The notes beneath the pieces were generated by a model. The model was given only the letters and a program-made list of their open reading frames with translations. It searched no databases and had not been told where the DNA came from. A stretch of 64,000 nt of DNA from Proteobacteria bacterium ST_bin16 (GTDB lineage: Bacteria > Pseudomonadota > Gammaproteobacteria > Burkholderiales > Nitrosomonadaceae), in the NCBI GenBank assembly GCA_002083595.1, contig MSXT01000009.1:49905-113904 (forward strand). Reading direction: 5' to 3'. Each line of letters opens with the position of its first letter. Position 1 is the first letter of the stretch. Positions 20,271-30,146 of this stretch are shown here, piece after piece. The translations under genes and the position numbers were made by a program.

Positions 20271-20418
20271 TTAACAGGTCGTTGAAAAACTATCTGCGTT
20301 GCCGCTGCGGTGTTAAAAACAGGCTCAAAATACTCATTTATTAAGCATAAACTGCGCTTTTTCACCTATTTTTGCCTTGCATCGACTGCCTCGAAAACGT
20401 TTTTCAATGGCCTGTTAA
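20271..20418 (+). repeat. 148-bp element with 20-bp terminal inverted repeats (MITE-like)
   Basis: The ends TTAACAGGTCGTTGAAAAAC (20271-20290) and GTTTTTCAATGGCCTGTTAA (20399-20418) are inverted repeats matching at 18 of 20 positions. The interior has no gene. It lies between the convergent propeller gene and typA. The layout fits a small non-autonomous repeat element or a dispersed palindromic repeat; I saw no second copy in this window. It might also act as a terminator for both genes. Confidence 0.6.
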
Positions 20419-20467
20419 GGCTGCACCGGTATTACCTCATACCGGCGCAATGGATTGAAAATCGTGA

Positions 20468-22282
20468 TTAGGCTGCCGCTCTCGATGCGCGTTTGCGTTC
20501 GTGCTCGAGTAAAAAGCGTTTACGGATGCGGATGGTTTGCGGCGTAATTTCCACCAGCTCGTCGTCGGCGATGAATTCAATCGCGGATTCCAAGGTCAGT
20601 TGAATCGGCGGGATTAACGTCACCGCTTCATCGGTTCCGGAGGCGCGGATGTTGGTCAATTGCTTGCCTTTGATCGGATTGACGACCAAGTCGTTATCGC
20701 GAGTGTGAATGCCGATCACCATGCCTTCGTACAGGCGGTCACCAGGGCTGACGAACATGCGGCCGCGGTCTTGCAGTTTCCATAACGCATAGGCGACGGC
20801 TTCCCCCAGTTCGGCGGAAATCAGCACGCCGTTTCTGCGCGGCGGAATTTCCGGACGCATCGGGGCGAATTCGTCAAACACATGGCTCATCAAGCCGGTG
20901 CCGCGTGTCATGGTCATGAATTCGGATTGAAAACCGATCAGACCGCGCGCCGGAATGCGGTAATCCAGCCGCACGCGGCCTTTGGCATCCGACACCATGT
21001 CTTGTAAATCGCCCCGGCGTGCGCCCAAGGCTTCCATCACCGCGCCTTGATTGGCCTCGTCGACGTCGACGGTGAGCATTTCAAACGGTTCACATTTGAC
21101 GCCGTCAATCTCACGGATCACGACGTGCGGGCGCGAGACGGCCAGCTCGTAGCCTTCGCGGCGCATGTTTTCCAGCAGAATGGTCAGGTGCAATTCACCG
21201 CGTCCGGAGATCAGGAACGAATCGGTCTCGGCCGTTTCTTCCATGCGCAAGGCGACATTGGTGAGCAATTCTTTTTCCAGACGTTCACGCAATTGGCGGC
21301 TGGTGACGAATTTGCCTTCCTGTCCGGCAAACGGTGACGTGTTGACCTGGAAGGTCATGGTCAGGGTCGGCTCATCGACGGCGAGAACCGGCAGCGCTTC
21401 AGGTTTGTCGACATCGGCCAGTGTGGCGCCGATACTGAGTTCGTCCACGCCGTTGATCAGTACAATGTCACCGGCCAAGGCTTCTTTCATTTGCACCCGT
21501 TCCAGACCCTGAAAACCGAGCACTTGATTGACTTTGGCTTTTTTCGGCGGCTTATCGCCCATTAACACCATGACTTCCTGGCTGGGCCGCAGTTTGCCGC
21601 GGCGGATACGGCCAATGCCGATACGGCCGACGAAACTGGAGTAATCCAGCGCGCTGATTTGCAGTTGCAAGGGCTCGTCGGGATTTTCGTCGGGAGCGGG
21701 GACATAGCTGAGGATGGTGTCAAACAACGGACGCATGTCCGTGCTGGGTTTTTCAATATCCAGCGTGGCAAAACCGTTTAACGCCGAAGCATATACGACC
21801 GGGAAATCAAGTTGCTCGTCGCTGGCGCCCAGTTTGTCGAACAAATCAAACGTTTGATCGACTACCCAATCGGCACGCGCGCCGGGCCGGTCGATCTTGT
21901 TGATCACGACAATCGGACGCAACCCCAACGCCAGTGCTTTTTTGGTGACAAAACGGGTTTGCGGCATCGGACCTTCAACGGCATCAACCAGCAGCAAAAC
22001 GCCGTCGACCATCGACAGCACGCGCTCGACTTCACCGCCAAAATCCGCATGGCCGGGGGTGTCGACGATATTGATGTGGACGCCTTCGTAGTCGATAGCG
22101 CAATTTTTGGCTAAAATGGTAATGCCGCGCTCGCGTTCAATATCGTTGGAATCCATCACACGTTCAGAAATTTGTTGGTGCGCGGCAAAGGTGCCGGCTT
22201 GATGCAACAGTTTATCAACCATTGTGGTTTTGCCATGGTCAACGTGAGCGATGATGGCGATATTGCGGATTGGGCGAGACAT
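20468..22282 (-). CDS. typA: Ribosome-associated translational GTPase TypA/BipA
   Basis: A GTPase of the EF-G/LepA class that helps large-subunit assembly and growth under stress. It is 604 residues, the normal length. G-domain motifs: 'AHVDHGKTT' at 12-20, 'RGITI', '[15 protein letters not shown]' and '[11 protein letters not shown]'. The C-terminus is the TypA-specific '[19 protein letters not shown]'. The start has GAGGAA seven bases upstream. A degenerate second copy of the last 24 codons lies at 18962-19036. Confidence 0.97.
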   Translation of the reverse strand: MSRPIRNIAIIAHVDHGKTTMVDKLLHQAGTFAAHQQISERVMDSNDIERERGITILAKNCAIDYEGVHINIVDTPGHADFGGEVERVLSMVDGVLLLVDAVEGPMPQTRFVTKKALALGLRPIVVINKIDRPGARADWVVDQTFDLFDKLGASDEQLDFPVVYASALNGFATLDIEKPSTDMRPLFDTILSYVPAPDENPDEPLQLQISALDYSSFVGRIGIGRIRRGKLRPSQEVMVLMGDKPPKKAKVNQVLGFQGLERVQMKEALAGDIVLINGVDELSIGATLADVDKPEALPVLAVDEPTLTMTFQVNTSPFAGQEGKFVTSRQLRERLEKELLTNVALRMEETAETDSFLISGRGELHLTILLENMRREGYELAVSRPHVVIREIDGVKCEPFEMLTVDVDEANQGAVMEALGARRGDLQDMVSDAKGRVRLDYRIPARGLIGFQSEFMTMTRGTGLMSHVFDEFAPMRPEIPPRRNGVLISAELGEAVAYALWKLQDRGRMFVSPGDRLYEGMVIGIHTRDNDLVVNPIKGKQLTNIRASGTDEAVTLIPPIQLTLESAIEFIADDELVEITPQTIRIRKRFLLEHERKRASRAAA

Positions 22283-22401
22283 AAATAATTCCTCAAAAAA
22301 TAAGCTTTTAGTTGTTGCGGCGGGGGCAGCATTATAGCAGCCATAGCGTGAAAATGGCTAATTTTCCATTAACTTAATAGAATCTTCAAAGACAACATTC
22401 C

Positions 22402-23370
22402 GTGCAGCAAAGTTCTGACATCTGGTATTTATCTTGGGATTTATTGCGATCTCTGCAATTAACGCCGCAGGAAATTGCGCTCAGTATTGAGCATTTGTTG
22501 CTCGGCCGTAAGCGGCAGCAAGTTTGGAATGCGCCCAAAGCAGTCATTACGCCGCCGGATGGCCGGTATATGATGGCTACGCTGGCGGCGGCCGACGATC
22601 CGCCTTTTCTTGCTGTCAAAGCCTTGGTGTTGAACCCGGATAACCCTAAAAACGGTTTGGCCAGTATTAATTCGCTGGTGACTTTGCTCGATAGCCGCAG
22701 CGGATTGCCGCTCGCGGTGATCGACGGCAACTGGGTTACCGCGATGCGCACCGCCGGATTGAGCGCGGTTGCCGCCAAGCGGCTGGCACGGCCGGATGCA
22801 TCCGTTGCAGCGTTTATCGGTTGTGGGGTGCAGGCGCACAGTCATTTGCAGGCTTTCGCGGCGCTGTTTCCACTTAAGCGCATTTACGCATTCGGACGAG
22901 GAGCCGGGAGCCGCGATGTTTTTTGCCGCAGCGCGGAAAAAATGGGACTGACGGCAGTCGCTAGCGAAACTGCGCAGGAAGCGTTACGCGATGCGGACGT
23001 GATCGTCACGTCCGTGACTTTGTCGCCGCAACTGGTTCCTTTTCTGGATGCGCGCTGGCTGAAGCCCGGTGCTTTTGTCACTATGACCGATCTGGCTGTG
23101 CCGTGGCTGAAAGAAAGCATGGTGGCATTTGACCGGATTATCGTCGACGACTTGGAGCAGGAAGCCAGCATGCCCAAACCGCTGGTGGATCCGGCGCTGG
23201 TGTGCGGCGATCTGACCGGATTGGTGACGGGTGATGTGGCTGGGCGTTGTGCTGCGAACGAGCGCACTGCGTTTGTGTTCCGGGGTCTGGCGTTGGGGGA
23301 TTTGGCGGTGGCCGGGTTGGCTTACCAGCGTGCCTGTGAATGTTCGCAAGGCACGCTGGCTGCGGATTAA
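22402..23370 (+). CDS. Ornithine cyclodeaminase / mu-crystallin family protein
   Basis: An NAD(P)-dependent enzyme of the ornithine cyclodeaminase/mu-crystallin superfamily, 322 residues, starting at GTG 22402. The substrate-binding arginine region is 'AVIDGNWVTAMRTAGLSAVAAKRLARPDA' with the Rossmann-type 'VAAFIGCGVQAHSHLQAF'. Members include ornithine cyclodeaminase, alanine dehydrogenase (archaeal), ketimine reductases and pyrroline-2-carboxylate reductases, so the substrate cannot be named from sequence. It is transcribed divergently from typA, and no partner gene suggests a pathway. Confidence 0.85.
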   Translation: MQQSSDIWYLSWDLLRSLQLTPQEIALSIEHLLLGRKRQQVWNAPKAVITPPDGRYMMATLAAADDPPFLAVKALVLNPDNPKNGLASINSLVTLLDSRSGLPLAVIDGNWVTAMRTAGLSAVAAKRLARPDASVAAFIGCGVQAHSHLQAFAALFPLKRIYAFGRGAGSRDVFCRSAEKMGLTAVASETAQEALRDADVIVTSVTLSPQLVPFLDARWLKPGAFVTMTDLAVPWLKESMVAFDRIIVDDLEQEASMPKPLVDPALVCGDLTGLVTGDVAGRCAANERTAFVFRGLALGDLAVAGLAYQRACECSQGTLAAD

Positions 23371-23611
23371 TCGGAGAGATTTTCCTCCTGTAAAACTTAA
23401 GCAAACTCTTTTACTGTAAGTAATTTTTTACAGAAAATAAAAACAGCTCTTTAGTTCTATTGGCAAGCGCTTATTTTAATGCTGATCCTAAGTTCAACAG
23501 TTGGAATGTAAGTAACCGGGAGAGTTATTGAGATTGACGCAAAGAATTTTCACGCAACTTTTTCACTGGAATTGCTCGGGTTTATCAGGGCCTTTTGGTG
23601 AGAATGGTTTG

Positions 23612-23803
23612 CTATTCTTTCTCGGCGCCTGTCATCAGAAATTTGACGAGCAGCGCGAAAATGAAGGGAATTGTGCTTAATCCTGTCACCATATAATGCT
23701 CGGCCGTGAATTGATCGCCTTCATCCATGATGATGTAGCCAAAAAATACCGAGACCGGGGTAATGATCGATAGCGCTATAACCAAATTAAATAGTCCTTT
23801 CAT
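23612..23803 (-). CDS. Small two-helix membrane protein, unknown function
   Basis: A 63-residue protein with two predicted membrane helices, at about 4-25 (LFNLVIALSIITPVSVFFGY) and 40-58 (TGLSTIPFIFALLVKFLM), joined by an acidic loop. AAGGAG lies eight bases before the ATG, which makes a real gene likely. I do not recognise the family. The flanking gaps 23371-23611 and 23804-23950 show nothing else. Confidence 0.6.
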   Translation of the reverse strand: MKGLFNLVIALSIITPVSVFFGYIIMDEGDQFTAEHYMVTGLSTIPFIFALLVKFLMTGAEKE

Positions 23804-23950
23804 TTGCTCTACTCCTTGCGATTAATTATTTTTTAAGTATATGCGTATTGGTGCGGCATGCCCAGTGCGCGCGTTTGCTATCACAACTGTCCATTGCAGC
23901 GCTAAGCGAGGTAAAATCAGCTATTTATTGTGTATTAACTGATAACACCA

Positions 23951-24280
23951 ATGGAAGCGGTACTGATCATCTCCAACTTTCCCGATCAAAAAACGGCTAC
24001 GCTACTGGCTGAAGCTTTAGTCGAGCAACGCTTGGCGGCGTGCGTCAATGTGCTAAGTCCCTGTGTTTCGATCTATCGCTGGCAAGGTAAAATCGAATCG
24101 GCTGGGGAAGTTCCGGTTTTGATCAAAACCCGGAAGCAACACTATGGCCGGGTTGAACAGTTGATCAAGATGATGCATCCTTATGAACTTCCTGAAGTGA
24201 TTATGGTTCCTATAACCGGTGGCTTGCCTGCTTATTTGCAGTGGATCGCCGACATAACACTACTATCCGATTCCGATTAA
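23951..24280 (+). CDS. cutA: Divalent-cation tolerance protein CutA
   Basis: A small trimeric PII-like protein (109 residues) linked to copper/divalent-metal tolerance; its exact role is unsettled. Family signatures are visible: 'RLAACVNVLSPCVSIYRWQGKIE', 'VLIKTRKQHY', 'HPYELPEVIMVPI' and 'YLQWI'. It lies 16 bases upstream of dsbD and is probably co-transcribed, an arrangement common in proteobacteria. Confidence 0.93.
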   Translation: MEAVLIISNFPDQKTATLLAEALVEQRLAACVNVLSPCVSIYRWQGKIESAGEVPVLIKTRKQHYGRVEQLIKMMHPYELPEVIMVPITGGLPAYLQWIADITLLSDSD

Positions 24281-24296
24281 ACACGACTGAATACCG

Positions 24297-26231
24297 ATGC
24301 GATCAATCCAATTTTTGTTACTGATTTTATGTTTGGCCAGTACTCAGGTGCATGCCGAGGAAGGCAGTTCTTTCAGCTTATTCCAGAAACTGCAGGGACT
24401 GGGGATCAAGCTGGGTCAAAGCAATCCGCAAGAGCTTCTGCCACCGGACGAAGCCTTCAAGCTATCGGTGGAGGTGCGCGATGGCCACACGTTGATCGCG
24501 AGCCTGACACCGGCCAAGGATTATTATTTGTATCGCGATAAAATCGTGTTTGAGCCCAAGCAAGACGGCATGGTCATTGAAAAAATCACATTGCCGCCGG
24601 GTAAAATGAAGGAAGATGCGACGTTTGGTCAAACGGAAGTCTATTACAGCCCGGTACAAGCCATCATTTCGCTAAAACGCGAGGATTCCGCAAGCGAACA
24701 ACCGCTGACGCTATCGGCGACTTACCAGGGTTGCAATGAGCCGGTCGGTGTTTGTTACGCGCCGATTCATAAAGCCATCGATCTGACATTACCGGCAGTG
24801 AAAGCCGCTATCGGTGCCGTCGCTGAAGCGGTAAGCGGCCCAGCGGCAGCAGCCGGGGTAGACGCTACCGCGGAATTGTTCCAGATGCCATCCAAAGCAC
24901 CGGCCATTGAAACCGAGGCATACAAAATTGACCAAATGTTTCAAACCGGTGATTTCTGGCTGATTCTGAGCGGGTTTTTCGGCATTGGCTTGCTGCTGTC
25001 GCTTACCCCTTGTGTGTTTCCGATGTTTCCGATTTTATCGGGAATCATTGCCAATCGTGGTAAAAATGTAACTAAAAGTCATGGATTTATCCTGGCTTTG
25101 GCGTATGTGCTGGGCATGGCGATTACGTATGCCATCGCTGGTGTGGCGGCCGGATTATCGGGTTCGATGCTGTCGGCGGCATTGCAGAATGCCTGGGTGC
25201 TGGGTTCGTTTGCGGTGATTTTTGTGCTGCTGTCTTTTTCCATGTTCGGTTTTTATGAGCTGCAATTGCCCGGCGCGTTGCAGACCAAGCTATCCGAGGA
25301 AGCCGGTCACCTTAAAGGCGGGCATTTGACCAGTGTGTTCGGCATGGGTGCATTGTCGGCGTTGATCGTCGGGCCTTGCGTCGCGGCCCCTTTGGCCGGC
25401 GCTTTACTGTATATCAGCCAGACCCGCGATGTAATCCTGGGCGGCTCGGCGCTGTTCGTCATGGCGCTGGGGATGGGCGTGCCCTTACTGTTGCTGGGCA
25501 CATCCGCCGGTGCGTTGTTGCCAAAAGCCGGAGCTTGGATGGAATCGATCAAGCGGTTCTTTGGCGTATTACTGCTCGGTGTTGCTATCTGGCTGATCTC
25601 TCCGGTAATTAACGACGTGGTGCATATGCTGCTGTGGGCGGCGTTGCTGATTATCTCGGCTATTTATCTGCATGCGATCGATCCGCTGCCGGAACGCGCT
25701 TCGGGTTTGCAGAAATTTCTCAAAGGCATCGGCGTTATTGCTTTGCTGGTGGGTGTAGCAATATTAATCGGCGTGTTATCCGGCAGCCGCGATGTGTTGC
25801 AGCCGTTGTCAAAACTGAACTTGGCAGCAGATGCGGCAAACGGTCAAGAGACCGCTGTTTCAAGTTATCCGGCTTTACCTTTCCAGGGGGTGAAAACAGT
25901 TGCGGAATTGGATGAGCAAATCCGCCAATCCAAAGGCAAGCACGTGATGGTCAGATTTCATGCGGATTGGTGTGTTTCCTGCAAGGAAATGGATCGTTTT
26001 ACGTTGTCCGATGCCAAGGTGCAATCGCGTTTGAAGGATGTCGTGCTGCTGCAAATCGATGTGACCGACGGTACACCGGATGATGCGGCTTTATTGAAAC
26101 GATTCAAGCTGTTTGGGCCACCGGGCATTCTATTTATCAATCGTCAGGGCAACGATGTTTCTGATATTAAAGTGATCGGTTTTCTGAATAAAAACGATTT
26201 CTTAACCGTGCTGAACGCCGTTTTGATTTAG
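24297..26231 (+). CDS. dsbD: Thiol:disulfide interchange protein DsbD
   Basis: Carries electrons from cytoplasmic thioredoxin across the inner membrane to periplasmic DsbC/CcmG-type proteins. It is 644 residues, longer than the E. coli protein. In order: signal peptide 1-21; periplasmic alpha domain with the redox pair in 'CNEPVGVC'; an eight-helix membrane domain with Cys in 'LTPCVFPMFP' and 'GPCVAAPL'; and a C-terminal thioredoxin domain with 'HADWCVSCKEMD' (CVSC, against the common CVAC). A TlpA-like thioredoxin follows downstream and is a likely client. Confidence 0.95.
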   Translation: MRSIQFLLLILCLASTQVHAEEGSSFSLFQKLQGLGIKLGQSNPQELLPPDEAFKLSVEVRDGHTLIASLTPAKDYYLYRDKIVFEPKQDGMVIEKITLPPGKMKEDATFGQTEVYYSPVQAIISLKREDSASEQPLTLSATYQGCNEPVGVCYAPIHKAIDLTLPAVKAAIGAVAEAVSGPAAAAGVDATAELFQMPSKAPAIETEAYKIDQMFQTGDFWLILSGFFGIGLLLSLTPCVFPMFPILSGIIANRGKNVTKSHGFILALAYVLGMAITYAIAGVAAGLSGSMLSAALQNAWVLGSFAVIFVLLSFSMFGFYELQLPGALQTKLSEEAGHLKGGHLTSVFGMGALSALIVGPCVAAPLAGALLYISQTRDVILGGSALFVMALGMGVPLLLLGTSAGALLPKAGAWMESIKRFFGVLLLGVAIWLISPVINDVVHMLLWAALLIISAIYLHAIDPLPERASGLQKFLKGIGVIALLVGVAILIGVLSGSRDVLQPLSKLNLAADAANGQETAVSSYPALPFQGVKTVAELDEQIRQSKGKHVMVRFHADWCVSCKEMDRFTLSDAKVQSRLKDVVLLQIDVTDGTPDDAALLKRFKLFGPPGILFINRQGNDVSDIKVIGFLNKNDFLTVLNAVLI

Positions 26232-26388
26232 GCATGCATCAAACCTGGCAGCAGGTTTCTGCAGATTGAAAATTATCTAAGGAAGTGAAGTAGCGATGCC
26301 AAAATCTAAACTTCTTGCGCTGTATTTGCGCGCACTAAAACCCAATATCAAGTTTATTCAAGCAGGAAAACTATCAAAGGATTTCGTG

Positions 26389-26976
26389 ATGTCAAAATTT
26401 AAGCAGATTTTTTTGTATGTTTGTGTCGCATTATTTGCACTGGGAGCAGGCTCATTTCTGCGATCGGTATTGACGGAGTCTTATCAGGTTGAATTATCCA
26501 GTGCAGAAAGCCAGCAAGGTGCAAAAGCGATTCTGGAAGCCAATTTACCGGATATTCACGGCGAAAATCAGGCCGTTTCACAGTGGCTTGGAAAAGTCCT
26601 GGTGGTGAATTTCTGGGCTACCTGGTGTACACCTTGCCAAGAGGAAATCCCTGAGTTTATCGAGGCGCAGGAAAAATACCGCGCGCAAGGATTGGTGTTT
26701 GTCGGCATCGCGCTGGATCAAGCCGACAAAGTGAAAATGTTCAGCCAGGAATTCAACATCAATTATCCCGTACTGGTCGGCAGCATGGACGCGTGGTCGC
26801 TGGCTGCGGCTGCTGGCAACCGCATGTCGGTATTGCCGTATACCGTGGTTATTAACCGTTCCGGTGAAATTGTGGAAACCTACGTAGGCCGCGTCAGCCT
26901 CAAAAAATTGGAAAAATTGGTTCTGCCGTTACTCAAGGAAAATTCACCAGCGCAGCCGTCAGAAAAAACCAGTTAA
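26389..26976 (+). CDS. TlpA/ResA-like membrane-anchored thioredoxin
   Basis: A periplasmic thiol-disulfide reductase of the TlpA/ResA family, 195 residues from the ATG at 26389. An N-terminal membrane anchor (KQIFLYVCVALFALGAGSF) is followed by the thioredoxin fold with active site 'WATWCTPCQEE'. The cis-proline region is 'SVLPYTVVINRSG'. AAAGGA lies seven bases before the chosen ATG; a longer frame from 26296 (31 more residues) also has an AAGGAAG upstream and cannot be excluded. Probable roles are cytochrome c maturation or copper-site reduction. It lies downstream of dsbD, which can supply electrons. Confidence 0.85.
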   Translation: MSKFKQIFLYVCVALFALGAGSFLRSVLTESYQVELSSAESQQGAKAILEANLPDIHGENQAVSQWLGKVLVVNFWATWCTPCQEEIPEFIEAQEKYRAQGLVFVGIALDQADKVKMFSQEFNINYPVLVGSMDAWSLAAAAGNRMSVLPYTVVINRSGEIVETYVGRVSLKKLEKLVLPLLKENSPAQPSEKTS

Positions 26977-27255
26977 TAGTTGGGCATCTATTGTGCAAGC
27001 ATTTCAAAAAAACAATTGCAAGCCGTGATATTCAGGTAATATTTATTGCAGGAATAGAATGCTTTTTATACTGGTATGCACGCGAGCTACTCTGTCCATA
27101 CAAAACCTCGCATTCTGATTTTGCGAATACTTACCGGAATTCAATAACACTGTTAATTTTGAATTGAATCAAGTTCAGAAGGCAGTAGCGCAAGGGTCTT
27201 TAATCTAAATGTGACGAGGGATATTTTTCCAATATTCATTTAGGAGAACCTCATC

Positions 27256-27591
27256 ATGGTAAAACTTGATCGTAATAGCCGTTTCGTTGTTTTCTTTTTA
27301 GTTGTGCAGATGGCTTTCTTCCCGGCTTGCACGTCGGCGCCTAAGTATGAGGGAAGCACAGAGCAATACGATGATATTGTCATCACCACCAAGGTTCACG
27401 AAGCCATTATCGATGAGCTCTCCTTACGGCCTTTCGAAATCAATGTCAGAACCGTGAAGGGCGTGGTCGAACTCAGTGGTACCGTCAATTCTCGCGACGA
27501 TATCGATAGAGCGATGGCGGTTGCACGCGGTGTCAGTGGCATTCGGTTTATCAAGAATGATATGCGAACCCAAGGAACCGGTGATTATTAA
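27256..27591 (+). CDS. BON-domain protein, probable lipoprotein
   Basis: A 111-residue exported protein with one BON domain, a periplasmic fold often linked to osmotic protection or membrane association. The N-terminus has a hydrophobic stretch ending 'FFPAC', a weak lipobox. The BON part is 'DDIVITTKVHEAIIDELSL...INVRTVKGVVELSGTVNSRDDIDRAMAVARGV'. The start is supported by GGAGAA upstream. It stands alone; the 279-base gap before it shows no other gene. Confidence 0.8.
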   Translation: MVKLDRNSRFVVFFLVVQMAFFPACTSAPKYEGSTEQYDDIVITTKVHEAIIDELSLRPFEINVRTVKGVVELSGTVNSRDDIDRAMAVARGVSGIRFIKNDMRTQGTGDY

Positions 27592-27719
27592 TTTTGTTTG
27601 TACCCATGAATTGCAAGTTGTATGGAAAACAAAAACTTGCAATTCATTCCTGCCTCAATGGCGCGATGAGTTGTTGTGCCGGTCATCGTTAATGCAAAAT
27701 TACCCAATCAAACACGCCA

Positions 27720-28094
27720 TTGGCTGACATTGTACTGATCGTCCATTTTTTGTATGTGCTGTTTGTAGTTGGAAGCCTGCCCGTCATTTGGCTGGGCGCG
27801 TGGTTTAAGCTGCGCTTTGTCAGCAATCCATGGTTTCGTTATTTACATCTTGGCGCGATTGTATTGGTCGTGACGGAATCTTTGATGGGTGTCGTTTGCC
27901 CGTTGACCGCATGGGAAAATAGCTTGCGCCAGGTTGAAACCGGCGGCAGTTTTATTCAGCATTGGCTGCATCGCATCATGTTTTACGATGCGCCGGAGGG
28001 TGTGTTAACAGCGGTTTATATTGTGTTTGCCGGTTTGGTCGCGATGACGTTCAAATGGGTGCCGCCCGTGCACGGAAATCGCCGGTCACGATGA
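27720..28094 (+). CDS. DUF2784 family membrane protein
   Basis: A 124-residue integral membrane protein with about four hydrophobic segments, beginning '[18 protein letters not shown]'. The family signature region '[30 protein letters not shown]' matches DUF2784, whose function is unknown. The start is TTG at 27720, chosen because the family N-terminus begins there; no ribosome binding site is seen. Its 3' end overlaps the convergent ttcA by nine bases. Confidence 0.75.
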   Translation: MADIVLIVHFLYVLFVVGSLPVIWLGAWFKLRFVSNPWFRYLHLGAIVLVVTESLMGVVCPLTAWENSLRQVETGGSFIQHWLHRIMFYDAPEGVLTAVYIVFAGLVAMTFKWVPPVHGNRRSR

Positions 28095-28994
28095 AGAAAC
28101 GAGTGAACGATCGTCCGCTTCTTCCGCGCCAGGGGTTAGCATTTCTTCAATATTGGGTTCAAACGTTTCTTCATCGAACGCCGTGTCACCGTCGATAAAA
28201 GGTTGGTCTTGCGCTTTCAGATTGAAGAAATCATAGCGGGAGGTATCGGCCAAATGCGATAGTTGAACGTTCTGTAAGGAACGGAACATGGTTTCCAGGC
28301 GGCCGGGGAATTTTTTGTCCCATTGTTGCATCATTTCTTTGATGACCTGGCGTTGCAAGTTCGGTTGCGATCCGCATAAGTTGCAAGGAATAATCGGAAA
28401 ATCCGCCATTGCCGCATATGCCGCCAAATCCTTTTCTTTGCAGTAAGCTAGCGGGCGGATAACGATATGCTTGCCGTCGTCGCTAACCAGTTTGGGTGGC
28501 ATCGCTTTCAGCTTTCCGCCATAAAACATATTCAGAAACAAGGTTACGAGGATATCATCGCGATGATGGCCCAATGCAATTTTGGTGGCGCCCAATTCGC
28601 TGGCGACGCGGTATAGCACGCCGCGGCGCAAACGCGAGCAAAGGCTGCACGTGGTTTTCCCTTCCGCGATGACGCGTTTTACAACGCTGTAAGTATCTTG
28701 TTCGACGATACGGAAAGGCATGCCGATTTCCGTCAGGTAGCTGGGCAGCACCTGCTCAGGAAAACCGGGTTGCTTTTGATCCAGATTGACCGCGATCAGC
28801 TCAAATTCCAATGGCGCATGCGCTTGCAGATTGCGCAGGATATCCAATAAAGCATAACTATCCTTGCCGCCGGACAAGCAGACCATCACCCGGTCACCGG
28901 CCTCGATCATATTGAAATCAGCAATTGCAGTACCGGTCAGCCGCCGCAAGCGTTTTTGCAGCTTATTGGTATTATATTGTTGTTTTTGTTGCAT
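28086..28994 (-). CDS. ttcA: tRNA 2-thiocytidine biosynthesis protein TtcA
   Basis: Introduces 2-thiocytidine at position 32 of certain tRNAs using an Fe-S cluster and ATP. It is 302 residues. The PP-loop '[15 protein letters not shown]' is present, as are the CXXC pairs '[10 protein letters not shown]' and 'PCNLCGSQ' that bind the cluster or activate sulfur. 'ALGHHRDDI' is the conserved central motif. Convergent overlap with the DUF2784 gene is short. The C-terminal tail is acidic and variable. Confidence 0.95.
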   Translation of the reverse strand: MQQKQQYNTNKLQKRLRRLTGTAIADFNMIEAGDRVMVCLSGGKDSYALLDILRNLQAHAPLEFELIAVNLDQKQPGFPEQVLPSYLTEIGMPFRIVEQDTYSVVKRVIAEGKTTCSLCSRLRRGVLYRVASELGATKIALGHHRDDILVTLFLNMFYGGKLKAMPPKLVSDDGKHIVIRPLAYCKEKDLAAYAAMADFPIIPCNLCGSQPNLQRQVIKEMMQQWDKKFPGRLETMFRSLQNVQLSHLADTSRYDFFNLKAQDQPFIDGDTAFDEETFEPNIEEMLTPGAEEADDRSLVSSS

Positions 28995-29153
28995 ACTTTA
29001 TGGGATTCCAGTGGATGAGAATGACCTTTTTAACCCGGTAAAATGCACGATACTGGTGGCGGAATATTAGACAAATAAAGTGGAACAATTTAGCATAGCC
29101 GGATTCTAATCAAGACGGATAAACAGGTTCGGGAATTATTTCAGGAGCATTCT

Positions 29154-29606
29154 ATGAACGGGATTATACCATTTGTGGTCTTGGTCTTGTTTTCAACCGG
29201 TAGTTACTCGAATACTAACTATTCCAATGTTGAAGTGGATATTGGCAGGCCGGGTGAGGCGGACAAAGTATCCCGTATCATCAAGCTGACACAAGTGGAT
29301 AATATGTTTTTACCGGCTGAAGTCAAAGTAAATGAAGGCGAAACGATCCGGTTTGTGGTGAAAAATGGCGGCAATCACCCGCATGAAATGTTGCTGGGTT
29401 CGATGGCAGAGTTGAAAAAAGTTGCTAATATGCGGCGCATGTATCCTGATAAGGAGCATTCTGAAGCTCATCTGTTGCAACTGGAGCCGGGCGAGCAAAA
29501 AGAATTGATCTGGCAATTCACGCGCGTAGGAACGATTGATTTTGCCTGCCCGTTGCCTGGCCATTTTAAGAAGATGCATGGAACAATCATTGTGGAGAAA
29601 AAATGA
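29154..29606 (+). CDS. Cupredoxin-domain (plastocyanin-like) periplasmic protein
   Basis: A 150-residue exported blue-copper-type protein. After a signal peptide (about 1-20) the single domain has a complete type 1 copper ligand set: His77 in 'NHPHEML' (or His75), Cys132, His137 and Met141 in 'FACPLPGHFKKM'. The spacing CX4HX3M resembles plastocyanin/azurin-like electron carriers of copper-handling loci. It is the first gene of a three-gene unit, overlapping the DUF411 gene by four bases (ATGA) and followed by a cytochrome c. A role in copper handling or electron transfer is inferred. Confidence 0.88.
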   Translation: MNGIIPFVVLVLFSTGSYSNTNYSNVEVDIGRPGEADKVSRIIKLTQVDNMFLPAEVKVNEGETIRFVVKNGGNHPHEMLLGSMAELKKVANMRRMYPDKEHSEAHLLQLEPGEQKELIWQFTRVGTIDFACPLPGHFKKMHGTIIVEKK

Positions 29607-30133
29607 AATTACGAATAGGTGCGATACTGGCAGCCGGATTGTTAGGTGTTGCTGCGCAAGCAGCCGCTACGACCACGGTTGATGTTTATAAAAGCCCGAC
29701 CTGCGGCTGTTGCGCTAAATGGGTCGATCACATGCGAGATCACGGTTTTACCGTAAAAACGCACGATGTGGGCAATAAGGAAATCCGCAAAAAATCGGGT
29801 ATTTCCGAATCCCTCGGCTCTTGCCATACCGCGTTGATCAACGGTTATGCGATTGAAGGGCATGTACCGGCGCCGGACATCATCCGCTTATTGAAAGAAA
29901 AACCGAAGGCGGTTGGATTATCCGTTCCCGATATGCCGCACGGCACACCGGGTATGGAAGGCAGCGGACGGGTCGATCCGTATAATGTTCTGCTGATCGA
30001 AGAAAAGGATCAAGCGCGCAAGGATACGAAGATCTATCACCGCTACGACCCTTATGCCAAGAAAGCCTCGCAAGAAGCCGAACCGGCAAATCCTGAGCCG
30101 GAGAAAAGCGGTTCTGTGATGCGCTTGAAGTAG
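29603..30133 (+). CDS. DUF411 metal-binding protein
   Basis: A 176-residue exported protein with a signal peptide (about 1-21) and a thioredoxin-like DUF411 domain. The metal-binding motif is 'SPTCGCCAKW' (Cys34, 36, 37) and a further Cys-His is in 'LGSCHTALI'. The family occurs near copper-resistance genes, but its biochemistry is not settled. The C-terminal 40 residues are charged and probably disordered. Its start overlaps the cupredoxin stop, so the two are translationally coupled. Confidence 0.88.
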   Translation: MKLRIGAILAAGLLGVAAQAAATTTVDVYKSPTCGCCAKWVDHMRDHGFTVKTHDVGNKEIRKKSGISESLGSCHTALINGYAIEGHVPAPDIIRLLKEKPKAVGLSVPDMPHGTPGMEGSGRVDPYNVLLIEEKDQARKDTKIYHRYDPYAKKASQEAEPANPEPEKSGSVMRLK

Positions 30134-30146
30134 CAACGGCTTTTTC

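Noticed and set aside
26241..26258. Hairpin AAACCTG-GCAG-CAGGTTT after dsbD as a terminator
   Set aside because: Short stem and no T run; the evidence is too weak.
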